Shown: positions 1 through 7,306, counted from the first letter of the stretch. The stretch: 13,220 bases of DNA from Bacillota bacterium (GCA_030705945.1 JAUZPS010000065.1:1-13220); one strand, 5' to 3'. Notes: generated by a model not told the origin, from the letters alone. Translations and numbers: made by a program.

Positions 1-221
1 AAAGAATATTTATATAAATATCGGCAATATTAAAAGCTTTATTAATATTAAATAACTCATGAGAGATCACACTGACAATCAGGCTGCAAGTCAAACGAAT
101 TCACATTACAACTTATCTCAATTTAGGTAGTATCAAAAAATCGCTCGCATGAGCTGCAACGAACACAGCCCTTGATATACAAAGCTATGCAGCGTATAAA
201 TAAGGGCGCATAACCTTAAGT
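1..221. other. Gene-free leader upstream of the histidine kinase
   Basis: No open frame with a ribosome binding site is visible on either strand. The stretch holds a 16-bp perfect AT palindrome at 6-21, a small GCTC/GAGC hairpin near 144-155, and the word GGTAGTATCAAAAA at 126-139. That word recurs at 5128-5141, and its TAGTATCAAAAA core recurs inverted near 13062-13073. It may be the edge of a decayed intergenic repeat; the window edge prevents seeing what lies upstream. Confidence 0.5.
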
Positions 222-250
222 TTGTTTCCGAATCCTTGATATGGTATTAT
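222..250 (+). promoter_or_regulatory. Probable sigma-A promoter of the histidine kinase gene
   Basis: A -35-like TTGTTT (222-227) is separated by 17 bases from a -10 TATTAT (245-250), which is preceded by TGG and so forms an extended -10. Transcription would start near 257, giving a leader of about 30 nt before the ATG at 287. The -35 is weak (3 of 6), so the call rests on the extended -10 and on position. Confidence 0.45.
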
Positions 251-286
251 ATTATGTAAAACGATATTCATCTTTGGGGTGTACAA

Positions 287-1723
287 ATGGATTATATCAG
301 ATTTATTCCCTTGTGGATTTTAGCATTCATGACATTTACAATACAACCAAAAAGCAGAACTCACCAGTGGTTTAGTCTTGCAGTATTCTTTTCTGGAGGA
401 GGGGCTTTTAGCATATTTCTTAAGCAGCATTTTGTTTCATATGCAAATCTTTATATGAGTCATACTTTTTTTCCACAACTACTGAACGAGATAGTTATTC
501 TTTTTAATATAGCTACAGGTCTAGCATTTCCTTATTGTACACTAATGTTTGCAATGAGTTATTCAGACTTGTTTAAAAACCCTAAACTCGTCAGAATTAA
601 GTTAATTATCAGCTTTTCTTTACTCATATCCGGAATATTTATTGTACTTAGCATCCCCAAAAAAGATTTTATTAATATCAGCAATTTTCCAAGTGATATC
701 AAGCTTATTACCTTCTGGATAGTTCCTACTACAGCTATAATAAATGCTATATTGATTATAGCTTATCTAAAAGCAAAATTGAAAATTGAGAAATTCCAAC
801 GCCTTTTAGTATGTATTATTTGTATTCCCACTATTACAACTAATCTGTTCTCTAGTTATATTTTTATATTAATGGGCGTTAACAATAGTTTACGTTACTT
901 AATCAGCAGCTTCGCAGCCTTTTTTCTATTTATTATGCTACTTTTTTTCACCTTAAAATATGGAGTTCTGGGGATAAAAATAAAGATAGAGAATTCTTAT
1001 AATCATAACTATATTAAATCCTCGCTTTTAGGAACATCCACTATAAATCATTCATTAAAGAATGAAATCGCCAATATCAGCATGTGTTTACAATTATTTA
1101 ACAGCGCAGTTTCAAACTGTAGCGACAAAGAATTTAAAAATAAACAAAAAAGTACAATCGAAATACTTCATCGCTCTGTTAATAGGCTCCTAGAGATTTC
1201 CTCCAAAATAAATGATCAGACTAAAGATGTTAAACTTTATGATTCACCGATTTCTCTATACAGAGTGGTCGAAGAAGCTTTATCACAAGCTTATCCTCTC
1301 TTGCAAAGTAAGCAAATAAAGGTATCCGTAATATTTAGTTATAACGTTACTATTTTAGGGGATGCTTTTCACCTGCGGGAAGTAATATCCAATATTATCA
1401 GGAATGCTGTTGAAGCAATGGACATAGACGGAGTATTGACTATCGAGTTACTTAGATACAAAAAGCACGTTACGCTCTCTATCAAGGATACTGGCGTGGG
1501 TATCCCTAAAGAATGCCTTAACCTGGTAATGGAACCATTTTTCTCAACTAAAGAGCATGGTCTCAACTTTGGATTAGGTCTTACATATTGCTATAACATA
1601 ATGCAAAAGCACGGAGGTTCAATAGATATAGATGTGGTGGAAGGAGAAGGAACTACTGTATTATTGAACTTCTCACCAAAAAAAGTTCTAGAAATTACGC
1701 TAGGAGAGCCTTCTTCAATTTAA
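287..1723 (+). CDS. Orphan membrane sensor histidine kinase with seven-helix N-terminal region
   Basis: This 478-residue protein is a two-component sensor kinase that would autophosphorylate from ATP. Its N-terminal half has about seven hydrophobic segments (roughly residues 5-20, 28-43, 63-88, 104-122, 141-160, 173-197, 206-228), so the input domain lies in the membrane. The phosphoacceptor region reads INHSLKNEI, with His255 the likely phosphorylated residue. The HATPase_c domain shows an N box (N369, N373, E376 in ISNIIRNAVEAM), the G1 box DTGVGIP (401-407) and an F/G2 region (EPFFSTKEHG to FGLGLTY, 416-433). No response regulator is adjacent, so the partner is elsewhere and the signal is unknown. 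The ATG is preceded by a weak GGGGTG site. The H-box style resembles kinases of Paenibacillus and Clostridia, remembered by pattern only. GC is about 33%, like most of the window. Confidence 0.9.
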   Translation: MDYIRFIPLWILAFMTFTIQPKSRTHQWFSLAVFFSGGGAFSIFLKQHFVSYANLYMSHTFFPQLLNEIVILFNIATGLAFPYCTLMFAMSYSDLFKNPKLVRIKLIISFSLLISGIFIVLSIPKKDFINISNFPSDIKLITFWIVPTTAIINAILIIAYLKAKLKIEKFQRLLVCIICIPTITTNLFSSYIFILMGVNNSLRYLISSFAAFFLFIMLLFFTLKYGVLGIKIKIENSYNHNYIKSSLLGTSTINHSLKNEIANISMCLQLFNSAVSNCSDKEFKNKQKSTIEILHRSVNRLLEISSKINDQTKDVKLYDSPISLYRVVEEALSQAYPLLQSKQIKVSVIFSYNVTILGDAFHLREVISNIIRNAVEAMDIDGVLTIELLRYKKHVTLSIKDTGVGIPKECLNLVMEPFFSTKEHGLNFGLGLTYCYNIMQKHGGSIDIDVVEGEGTTVLLNFSPKKVLEITLGEPSSI

Positions 1724-1735
1724 GCTTTCTTCATA

Positions 1736-1779
1736 CCAAAAAAAAGAAAGAGAGGAACCGGCTTAGCTTTACCAGTCCC
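1736..1779 (-). terminator. Intrinsic terminator of the superoxide dismutase gene
   Basis: Read on the minus strand, GGGACTGG (1779-1772) pairs with CCGGTTCC (1761-1754) as an 8-bp stem with two G-U pairs and a 10-nt loop. It is followed by a T-rich tract down to about 1736. It begins 7 nt after the sodC stop. On the plus strand the same stem has two A-C mismatches, so it should be less efficient for the convergent kinase gene. Confidence 0.75.
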
Positions 1780-1785
1780 TTTTAT

Positions 1786-2310
1786 TCATATACTATAAAC
1801 TTTTACTGACCCACATGCCAGTCTTCTGCCTGAATTCCCAGCCGGCTGCGTCCGATAATCGTCTGGACTTTCATGAATCACAATAGACTTACCTACTACA
1901 TCCCGTACCATAAACTTATCTGTAAAGAAGCACATACGAGCGACCCCATGATTGGAGAATAGCACAGGAAAATCTCCTGCGTGGTTGCCATGTGGCTGAC
2001 CGTTTGGATTCCAATGTCCTCCTGCCGCTTTGAACGGGTCAGCCACATCCCCTACTTCACAATTTCCGTTTTCATGGATATGAAACCCAAATGGACCAAT
2101 TTGCTGCTTATTTCCTTCAGCGGGCCTGAATTGAGGCAACCCGAACATATCTACGCAAACCATGGTTCCCCCAGGCGCGCTTTTGAATGTGACAACGCCT
2201 GTAATGTCAGGAGCCAGAGGGCCGCCTTTAATGATTGCCGCCGCTTCGGGAGGCATATAATCCAATGCAACCTGCCGGTAATAGAAGTAAAATGGACAAT
2301 TTATAAACAT
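1786..2310 (-). CDS. sodC: Cu/Zn superoxide dismutase, short zinc-loop type
   Basis: This 174-residue protein is a copper/zinc superoxide dismutase, converting superoxide to oxygen and hydrogen peroxide. The visible ligands are His77 and His79 (GFHIHENGNC), bridging His99 (GGHWNP), His107, His110 and Asp113 for zinc (HGNHAGD), and His146 for copper (VIHESPDD). Cys84 and Cys166 would form the conserved intrasubunit disulfide, and Arg163 in GRRLACG matches the active-site arginine. Only two residues separate His107 and His110, whereas the human enzyme has eight at that place, so the zinc loop is about six residues shorter. There is no convincing signal peptide, which suggests a cytosolic enzyme, unusual for bacterial SodC. 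The ATG at 2310 has a GAGGT site 7 bases upstream; Met19 is an alternative start. GC is about 50% over 1801-2280 by hand count, against about 30-33% in flanking genes, which suggests transfer. Confidence 0.93.
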   Translation of the reverse strand: MFINCPFYFYYRQVALDYMPPEAAAIIKGGPLAPDITGVVTFKSAPGGTMVCVDMFGLPQFRPAEGNKQQIGPFGFHIHENGNCEVGDVADPFKAAGGHWNPNGQPHGNHAGDFPVLFSNHGVARMCFFTDKFMVRDVVGKSIVIHESPDDYRTQPAGNSGRRLACGSVKVYSI

Positions 2311-2343
2311 TAGTTTTACCTCATAAATAAACTTTGTATCTGT

Positions 2344-2349
2344 ATTATA
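2344..2349 (-). promoter_or_regulatory. -10 element of the sodC promoter
   Basis: The minus strand reads a perfect TATAAT here, which would start transcription near 2337 and give a leader of about 27 nt. No good -35 is seen at 17-18 nt. An 8-bp inverted repeat, TTTACCTC (2315-2322) and GAGGTAAA (2363-2370), flanks the hexamer, and its inner arm is the ribosome binding site. It could be an operator or coincidence. Confidence 0.4.
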
Positions 2350-2393
2350 TTATGTTTACTACGAGGTAAATGCGCTAAACTAAAGATTATTTA

Positions 2394-2407
2394 TTGAAAC
2401 GCCCTAA
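2394..2407 (-). repeat. 14-nt fragment of a dispersed intergenic repeat
   Basis: TTGAAACGCCCTAA is the exact reverse complement of 12974-12987, the left end of an inverted-repeat element at the far side of the window. It lies 18 nt after the stop of the DUF350 gene. On its own it is short; the shared GC-containing core in such AT-rich spacers makes chance less likely. Confidence 0.4.
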
Positions 2408-2424
2408 AACATATGTAATATTTA

Positions 2425-3318
2425 TCATTTTAAAAAGTGAATAATAATATTTGCTATTCCCACATAAAGAACAACCTGCCCTATAGCTGCCCCAATATTG
2501 TTCTGTTCATATACCTCACTCCAGATATCAACCTTCAATATCTTAGTAAAAAGCCATTTTAAAATAAATGCCAACACTACAAAAACCAATAAGCCTATAG
2601 CTGAAAAAATCAAAAGATCTATGAAATCAAATTCAACCTGAAATTCAACTATATTGGTAAGAATCGTTTCTACAGCTAATATAAATCCAGCGACAGCTAC
2701 TCCTGCAGCAGGATTATTATCAACAAATATCTCTTTAAAAAGAGTTGTTTTTGCTCTTAAAATCAAGCTGTAAACCACAAAGGCAAGCAAAGTGAATATT
2801 ATAATTGAAGACACCTTAAACATCGACGCAAAAATTTCATCAGGCATAAAATCAATAAACCTGATAAAGCTTACCGAAATGATGGAAAGTGTTGCTGAAA
2901 ACAAGGCTGCTGAAACATTTTTTTGATTGTATACCTCATTATTGAGGCTTATCCTACCCTCAACATCGGGCGGGCTTATTTGCTTTATTATTATATCAGA
3001 AAACAATCGTAAAATAGTAAAAATAACAATGAATCCAACCTCATATCCAATGCAGATTAGAAGATCAATAAAAACATTTTCGTCAGCTGAACCTTCTATA
3101 GCTTTTGCCGCAAGATAAAGCGTAGGAAATATAAAAGCTCCTAAAAATTCTATCCAGGCTGCTAAATTATCCTTTTCAAACAATGCATCCCTTAAATTGA
3201 TTTTACGCAATATAATCTTGGAATACATGAACCATCCTAAAATAAAACCAATTAAAATTATGGAAATATTAAAAAGTAAATTATTTCCCAAGAATTCCAA
3301 ATAACTGCTTAAATCCAT
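2425..3318 (-). CDS. Tandem DUF350 (YjfL-like) eight-helix membrane protein
   Basis: This 297-residue integral membrane protein has about eight hydrophobic helices (near 17-35, 53-72, 87-108, 135-155, 166-187, 203-222, 234-257, 274-294). It carries four copies of a short motif of the form (E/A)(V/I/L)(Y/F)xxxNxAA just before helices 2, 4, 6 and 8, with the invariant Asn at 51, 134, 202 and 274. DUF350 proteins are usually about 130 residues with four helices, so this is two DUF350 units fused head to tail. Family function is unknown; members sit near YjfK-type and envelope-stress genes, as in the E. coli yjf cluster. It is the last gene of a three-gene operon, 21 nt after its upstream neighbour. 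The ATG at 3318 has a strong AAAGGAGG site. No convincing terminator follows. Confidence 0.85.
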   Translation of the reverse strand: MDLSSYLEFLGNNLLFNISIILIGFILGWFMYSKIILRKINLRDALFEKDNLAAWIEFLGAFIFPTLYLAAKAIEGSADENVFIDLLICIGYEVGFIVIFTILRLFSDIIIKQISPPDVEGRISLNNEVYNQKNVSAALFSATLSIISVSFIRFIDFMPDEIFASMFKVSSIIIFTLLAFVVYSLILRAKTTLFKEIFVDNNPAAGVAVAGFILAVETILTNIVEFQVEFDFIDLLIFSAIGLLVFVVLAFILKWLFTKILKVDIWSEVYEQNNIGAAIGQVVLYVGIANIIIHFLK

Positions 3319-3339
3319 TGCTGCTCCTCCTTTAATGTG

Positions 3340-3927
3340 TTATTCACCCTGATAAACTTTATAAAATATATCTTCAATCATCTCACCGACAAAAATTCTG
3401 AACATCCCAGTATCTTCAAGCATTTCGAGATTAAGAAATTCTTCTTTTCCGTCAATAATTCTGCTGTAATCCCAAACCTTGACGCCTATCTCATGCTCAA
3501 TTTCCTCAGACTGAATGTCGTAAACCTTAATCTTTCCTTCTATACCATCTATCCTATCTTCTTCATATGGCATAGAACATCTTTCATACTCGTCTCCCTG
3601 AGGAGAAGTAATAAATTTTTGACCAGCTACATTAAACAAAAAATCCTCGTCAAAAGGTATTGTATCAACCATATTGTAAAGGTAAGTTTCTAGAGCGTTA
3701 TTGTTTCCCTGAAAAACTTCAAGTATATATTCTATGTCTTCAGATTTGGAATAAATTAAATATCTTGCAAATGATTTGTCCCCAACACCCATTTCTATAA
3801 CCTTCATGAACTTGAAGACGCCTTTATCCTTTAATTCCCCAACATTGAACTCAACCATAGAGTTAGGCGTTATCTGAAGTGGATTAAAAACTTTAGTTAT
3901 TACTGAACTTCTATTAAATCCGAACAT
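3340..3927 (-). CDS. DUF2491 (YjfK)-like protein
   Basis: This 195-residue soluble protein begins MFGFNRSS. An upstream in-frame start at 4062 would give 240 residues, but the ATG at 3927 has a strong GGGAGGG site 6 nt upstream, while the extension is low-complexity and overlaps the preceding gene's end. The protein has no membrane segment or signal peptide. Its C-terminal part follows the pattern I recall for DUF2491: D-x-x-F, an EYER motif (113-116), then DYSRIIDGKEEFLNLE (153-168) and a final I-F-V-G-E-x-I segment. Linkage to a DUF350 gene, as for E. coli yjfK and yjfL, supports this more than sequence alone. DUF4178 is an alternative family. Biochemical function is unknown; a cytosolic accessory factor for the DUF350 membrane protein is an inference from gene order. 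Confidence 0.75.
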   Translation of the reverse strand: MFGFNRSSVITKVFNPLQITPNSMVEFNVGELKDKGVFKFMKVIEMGVGDKSFARYLIYSKSEDIEYILEVFQGNNNALETYLYNMVDTIPFDEDFLFNVAGQKFITSPQGDEYERCSMPYEEDRIDGIEGKIKVYDIQSEEIEHEIGVKVWDYSRIIDGKEEFLNLEMLEDTGMFRIFVGEMIEDIFYKVYQGE

Positions 3928-4058
3928 ATTTACCCTCCCGTATTCGTTTTCTTTCATTGTGAAAACACTGTCAGTCTTACATTTGGAAAACCAGAACAGC
4001 AAATAATTTAACCGCAATTTACAATAAACAAATGTAAGAAAATAGCTATTATAATATA

Positions 4059-5024
4059 TCAATATATCCTGCTATAATTTCCTTTTGGTCTTTTTGGCTT
4101 CGATACCTTTCTTATTATTATAATAAGAACAATAATTATAATAATAATTATTATAAATGTAATAAAGGGATTTCCTGATCTGGAAGGATATCTGTTGGAA
4201 TAATAAATGTTATCTAAATGACTCTGTTGATAATCAGATGAAAATTGAAGGTCAGGATCAACATCCGGGTCCATGTAATCAGAATTTCTTGCGATGTTCT
4301 GCGCCTCTAAAGCTCTTACCCTTGCTTCCATCTGAGCGAATTGAGCCGCATCAAAGTAACTCCTGTATGCGTAAATATCGTTCCAATGATTATACCAGAA
4401 CATATCCGACGCTCTTAGCAAAAACCATAAATCCCATGGTCCAACAGAAGCATATCCATATGAAAATGAGCTTCCGAAGTAATGAGTATTTACATTTACA
4501 AAGATAGGCCTTGAATTATAAACCGTTATCCTTTGCGGTCTAGTCCTTAAGGCGTCTTCTAAACTCATCCTGTTGCTTACAGTATAATTTTTGTTCATTG
4601 TAGAATTTTTAACCTTTTGCTGCTCCGTGTTCAAAGTAGCGTTATATTTCTTTGTCGAAGCTTGTTTTTTGTAAGCATCCTGCATGTAAGTCTTTTTAGA
4701 GGAGTTGAGTTTACTGCTTGCTGAGCTGCTTGAGCTACTTGTTGAGCTACTTGAGCCGCTTCCCGAATAGCTTCCTGAACTTCCTGAACTTCCTGAACTG
4801 TTCTTTTTTGAAGAAGATGATCCGGAATAACCGGAACTGCTTTTTTTCGAAGATGAACTCCCCGAATAACTCTTACTGCTTGAAATTCCCGAACTTCTTT
4901 TTGAGCTTGAAAAACTTGAACTTCGAGATGATCTTCCTCCTGACCATCCCTTTGCATATACATCACTTACCTGCGCAAACAAAAAAATAAACACAAATAA
5001 CAGCGCTAGTATTCGTTTTTGCAT
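4059..5024 (-). CDS. Serine-rich exported protein with C-terminal membrane anchor
   Basis: I do not recognise a named family for this 321-residue protein. Residues 1-24 form a Sec signal peptide (QKR, hydrophobic core, cleavage after VYA-24). Residues 26-110 are extremely rich in Ser, Gly and Lys, with repeats of the SGSSSSKK type. The globular part (about 155-245) has many aromatics, including GPWDLW and MFWYNHWNDIYAY, then a short helix rich in Glu, Ala and Arg. Residues 287-304 form a membrane helix made almost only of Ile, with eight in a row, followed by a basic tail (RKVSKPKRPK). The expected topology is an outside domain anchored at the C terminus. In the E. coli yjf cluster the comparable position holds a secreted DUF1190 protein, so an envelope role is plausible but inferred. 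The ATG has an AGGGGTG site. It is first in the operon, 131 nt before the next gene. Confidence 0.82.
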   Translation of the reverse strand: MQKRILALLFVFIFLFAQVSDVYAKGWSGGRSSRSSSFSSSKRSSGISSSKSYSGSSSSKKSSSGYSGSSSSKKNSSGSSGSSGSYSGSGSSSSTSSSSSSASSKLNSSKKTYMQDAYKKQASTKKYNATLNTEQQKVKNSTMNKNYTVSNRMSLEDALRTRPQRITVYNSRPIFVNVNTHYFGSSFSYGYASVGPWDLWFLLRASDMFWYNHWNDIYAYRSYFDAAQFAQMEARVRALEAQNIARNSDYMDPDVDPDLQFSSDYQQSHLDNIYYSNRYPSRSGNPFITFIIIIIIIIVLIIIIRKVSKPKRPKGNYSRIY

Positions 5025-5069
5025 TTTTTCACCCCTAGTGTAGTTTTAACTTCCTTATTCATAACATTT

Positions 5070-5078
5070 ATTATAACA
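5070..5078 (-). promoter_or_regulatory. Extended -10 promoter of the serine-rich/DUF2491/DUF350 operon
   Basis: The minus strand reads TGTTATAAT, an extended -10 with a perfect TATAAT (5075-5070). Transcription would start near 5063, about 39 nt before the ATG. The -35 region falls inside the partial repeat copy at 5088-5128 and matches consensus poorly. Confidence 0.5.
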
Positions 5079-5087
5079 TTTTATTAT

Positions 5088-5128
5088 ATAAGTTGCGAAA
5101 AAGATTTTACATTAAAAATGCAGTTAAG
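5088..5128 (-). repeat. Partial inverted copy of the double-hairpin repeat
   Basis: These 41 bases match the reverse complement of the right half of 11518-11664 (about 39 of 41 identical by eye), starting with the terminal arm ATAAGTTGCGAAAA. The match ends abruptly at CAGTTAAG, directly before GGTAGTATCAAAAA. The copy lacks the other arm, so it cannot form the outer stem. It sits between two divergent promoters. Confidence 0.75.
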
Positions 5129-5142
5129 GTAGTATCAAAAAC

Positions 5143-5171
5143 TTGACACGAACACCTGTTCGTGCAATAAT
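5143..5171 (+). promoter_or_regulatory. LexA-controlled promoter of the topoisomerase operon (SOS box)
   Basis: TTGACA (5143-5148, perfect -35) and AATAAT (5166-5171, 5 of 6) are spaced by 17 bases. The spacer contains CGAACACCTGTTCG (5149-5162), which fits the Firmicute LexA/DinR core CGAAC-N4-GTTCG exactly, within an 18-bp palindrome (5147-5164). LexA bound here would cover the promoter, so the operon should be derepressed by DNA damage. The leader to the ATG at 5267 is about 90 nt and holds a 14-bp palindrome, AATTCCTTGGAATT, near 5211-5224. The box is seen directly; the regulation is inferred. Confidence 0.85.
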
Positions 5172-5266
5172 TATCTTATATCAAAATGCAATTAATCTAG
5201 GTATTGCAAAATTCCTTGGAATTAACTAAAATCATATTGTACCGAAATGGCAAAGGATGGATATAA

Positions 5267-7252
5267 ATGACAAAGAATACCAAAGCTGACAAGTATGGCA
5301 ATGAAAGTATATCTTCGTTAAAGGGAGCTGACAGGGTTAGGCTTAGACCAGGAGTTATCTTCGGCTCGGATGGGCTTGAAGGTTGCCAGCATTCTATGTT
5401 TGAGATACTTTCAAACTCAATTGACGAAGCTAAGGAAGGCTTCGGAAATATTATTGAAGTAACAAGGTTTGCTGACAATTCAATAATGATTACGGACCAC
5501 GGAAGAGGAATCCCACTTGATTATAACCCCAACGAAGAAAGATTCAATTGGGAGCTTGTTTTTTGCGAACTTTACGCTGGGGGCAAATACAAAAACAATT
5601 CTGGTGAAAATTATGAGTTCAGCCTTGGCTTAAACGGGCTTGGAAGCTGCGCGACACAATACAGTTCAGAATATATGGATGTCACTGTCTATAGGGATGG
5701 ATACAAATATGAGCTTCATTTTGAGAAGGGTGAAAACATCGGAGGCCTGAAGAAGGAAAAGTTCAACCATGAAAGCGCAGGCACAGGCACCAGCATCAAA
5801 TGGAAGCCGGATTTGGACGTGTTTACCGACATATCAATTCCTTCAGATTATTATAAAAATGTACTTAAAAAACAAGCGGTTGTTAATTCAGGAATTGTGT
5901 TTAAGTATTATGATCAGGAGTCTGACGAAAGCATTGAATACTGTTATGAAAACGGTATTGTAGACTATATAAAGGAAATAAGCAAAGACAAAGGGTTTAC
6001 CGAGGTACAATTTTATGAAACCTCCACAAAAGGAAGAGATAGAGAAGATAAACCCGAGTACAAGGTTAAGATGCAAGTTGCTTTCTGCTTTAACAACGAA
6101 ATCAATCTTCTGGAATATTATCATAATTCCAGCTTCCTAGAGTATGGCGGAGCTCCTGACAAGGCCGTAAAAGCCGCTTTAGTTTATGAGATAGATAAAT
6201 GCCTTAAGTCCAGGAATAAATATAATAAGGATGAAGCTAGGATAACTTTTGCTGACATTCAGGATAGTTTAATACTTGTAACTAATTCCTTCTCTACTGT
6301 TACAAGTTATGAAAACCAGACTAAGAAATCTATTACTAATAAGTTCATTCAGGAAACAATGACAGACTTTCTAAAGCAGCAATTGGAAATCTACTTTATT
6401 GAAAATAAATTAGAGAGTGAAAAAGTAATTGAGCAGGCGCTCGTTAATAAAAGAAGCAGGGAAACAGCGGAAAAAACAAGGATAAACATAAAAAAGAAGT
6501 TAAGCGGAGCAGTTGATATTTCAAACCGGGTAAAAAAGTTTGTTGACTGCCGCACAAAGGACTTAAACAAAAGAGAGTTGTATATAGTTGAAGGAGACTC
6601 CGCCTTAGGAGCCTGCAAACTTGGGCGAGACGCTGAATTTCAGGCGATTATGCCTGTTCGGGGTAAAATACTAAACTGCCTTAAAGCGGAGTATGACAGC
6701 ATATTTAAAAACGATATTATTATTGATCTATTGAAAGTCTTAGGCTGCGGTGTAGAAATAAAGTCAAAGCACAACAAGGATCTCAATACTTTTGATATAA
6801 ACAACCTTAGATGGAACAAGATAATAATTTGTACAGATGCCGACGTAGACGGCTTTCAAATAAGGACCCTTATTTTAGCAATGCTTTATCGATTAGTTCC
6901 AACACTAATACAAGAAGGTAAGGTATGCATTGCAGAATCTCCGTTGTTTGAAATAACAGCAAAAAACAAGTCATATTTTGCCTACTCGGATAAGGAGAAA
7001 AATACTATCATCTCGAAGTTGAACGGGAAATATTCTATTCAGCGTTCAAAGGGACTAGGAGAAAACGAACCTGATATGATGTGGCAAACAACTATGAATC
7101 CTGAAACCCGTAGACTTATTCAAGTAGTTCCTGATGATTTAGAAAAAACAGCGCAGTATTTTGATCTTCTCTTAGGCGATAACCTGCCTGGAAGAAAGAG
7201 CTTTATCGAAGAAAATGGCTACAAATATCTTGAAATGATTGACGTGAGTTAG
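5267..7252 (+). CDS. Type IIA topoisomerase ATPase/Toprim subunit (divergent ParE/GyrB-like)
   Basis: This 661-residue protein is the ATPase and metal-binding subunit of a second type IIA topoisomerase. The GHKL domain shows Glu46 and Asn50 (FEILSNSIDEA), ITDHGRGIP (75-83), a GGK at 105-107 and an ATP-lid glycine motif SLGLNGLG (119-126), where gyrases have GGLHGVG. The transducer has the switch lysine in QTKK (Lys353). The Toprim domain has EGDSALGACKLGR (Glu442) and DADVDGF (Asp524, 526, 528), then QRSKGLGENEP (592-602). The C terminus GRKSFIEEN matches the family end. Length fits ParE rather than long gyrase B. It differs from ordinary GyrB at several near-invariant positions, as I recall for the clostridial topoisomerase IV-like pair, so I give no symbol. 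The ATG has an AAAGGATGG site 9 nt upstream; it is the first gene of a LexA-type promoter operon, 54 nt before the A subunit. Confidence 0.9.
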   Translation: MTKNTKADKYGNESISSLKGADRVRLRPGVIFGSDGLEGCQHSMFEILSNSIDEAKEGFGNIIEVTRFADNSIMITDHGRGIPLDYNPNEERFNWELVFCELYAGGKYKNNSGENYEFSLGLNGLGSCATQYSSEYMDVTVYRDGYKYELHFEKGENIGGLKKEKFNHESAGTGTSIKWKPDLDVFTDISIPSDYYKNVLKKQAVVNSGIVFKYYDQESDESIEYCYENGIVDYIKEISKDKGFTEVQFYETSTKGRDREDKPEYKVKMQVAFCFNNEINLLEYYHNSSFLEYGGAPDKAVKAALVYEIDKCLKSRNKYNKDEARITFADIQDSLILVTNSFSTVTSYENQTKKSITNKFIQETMTDFLKQQLEIYFIENKLESEKVIEQALVNKRSRETAEKTRINIKKKLSGAVDISNRVKKFVDCRTKDLNKRELYIVEGDSALGACKLGRDAEFQAIMPVRGKILNCLKAEYDSIFKNDIIIDLLKVLGCGVEIKSKHNKDLNTFDINNLRWNKIIICTDADVDGFQIRTLILAMLYRLVPTLIQEGKVCIAESPLFEITAKNKSYFAYSDKEKNTIISKLNGKYSIQRSKGLGENEPDMMWQTTMNPETRRLIQVVPDDLEKTAQYFDLLLGDNLPGRKSFIEENGYKYLEMIDVS

Positions 7253-7306
7253 AGTGTTTATATGCATATCAAACGTTAACAGCAGAAGTTGAAGGAGATT
7301 AAATAA

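Noticed and set aside
6..21. AT palindrome as an operator or origin element
   Set aside because: A/T-only self-complementary runs are expected by chance at this composition, and nothing else there supports a function.
1981..2313. Open frame on the plus strand across the sodC gene
   Set aside because: It is antisense to a well-supported enzyme, has no ribosome binding site and its translation resembles no family; it exists because the GC-rich gene has few stops.
2315..2370. TTTACCTC/GAGGTAAA pairing as a thermosensor or riboswitch hiding the sodC ribosome binding site
   Set aside because: The perfect TATAAT lies between the arms, so the outer arm is probably upstream of the transcript start and not in the mRNA.
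3928..4062. N-terminal extension of the DUF2491-like protein to 240 residues
   Set aside because: The strong GGGAGGG site directly precedes the ATG at 3927, and the extension is AT-rich and overlaps the previous gene's stop.
4631..4990. Open frames on both strands in the serine-rich region
   Set aside because: They are frame shadows of a low-complexity Ser/Gly repeat and encode biased Gln/Val or Asn/Leu strings without start signals.
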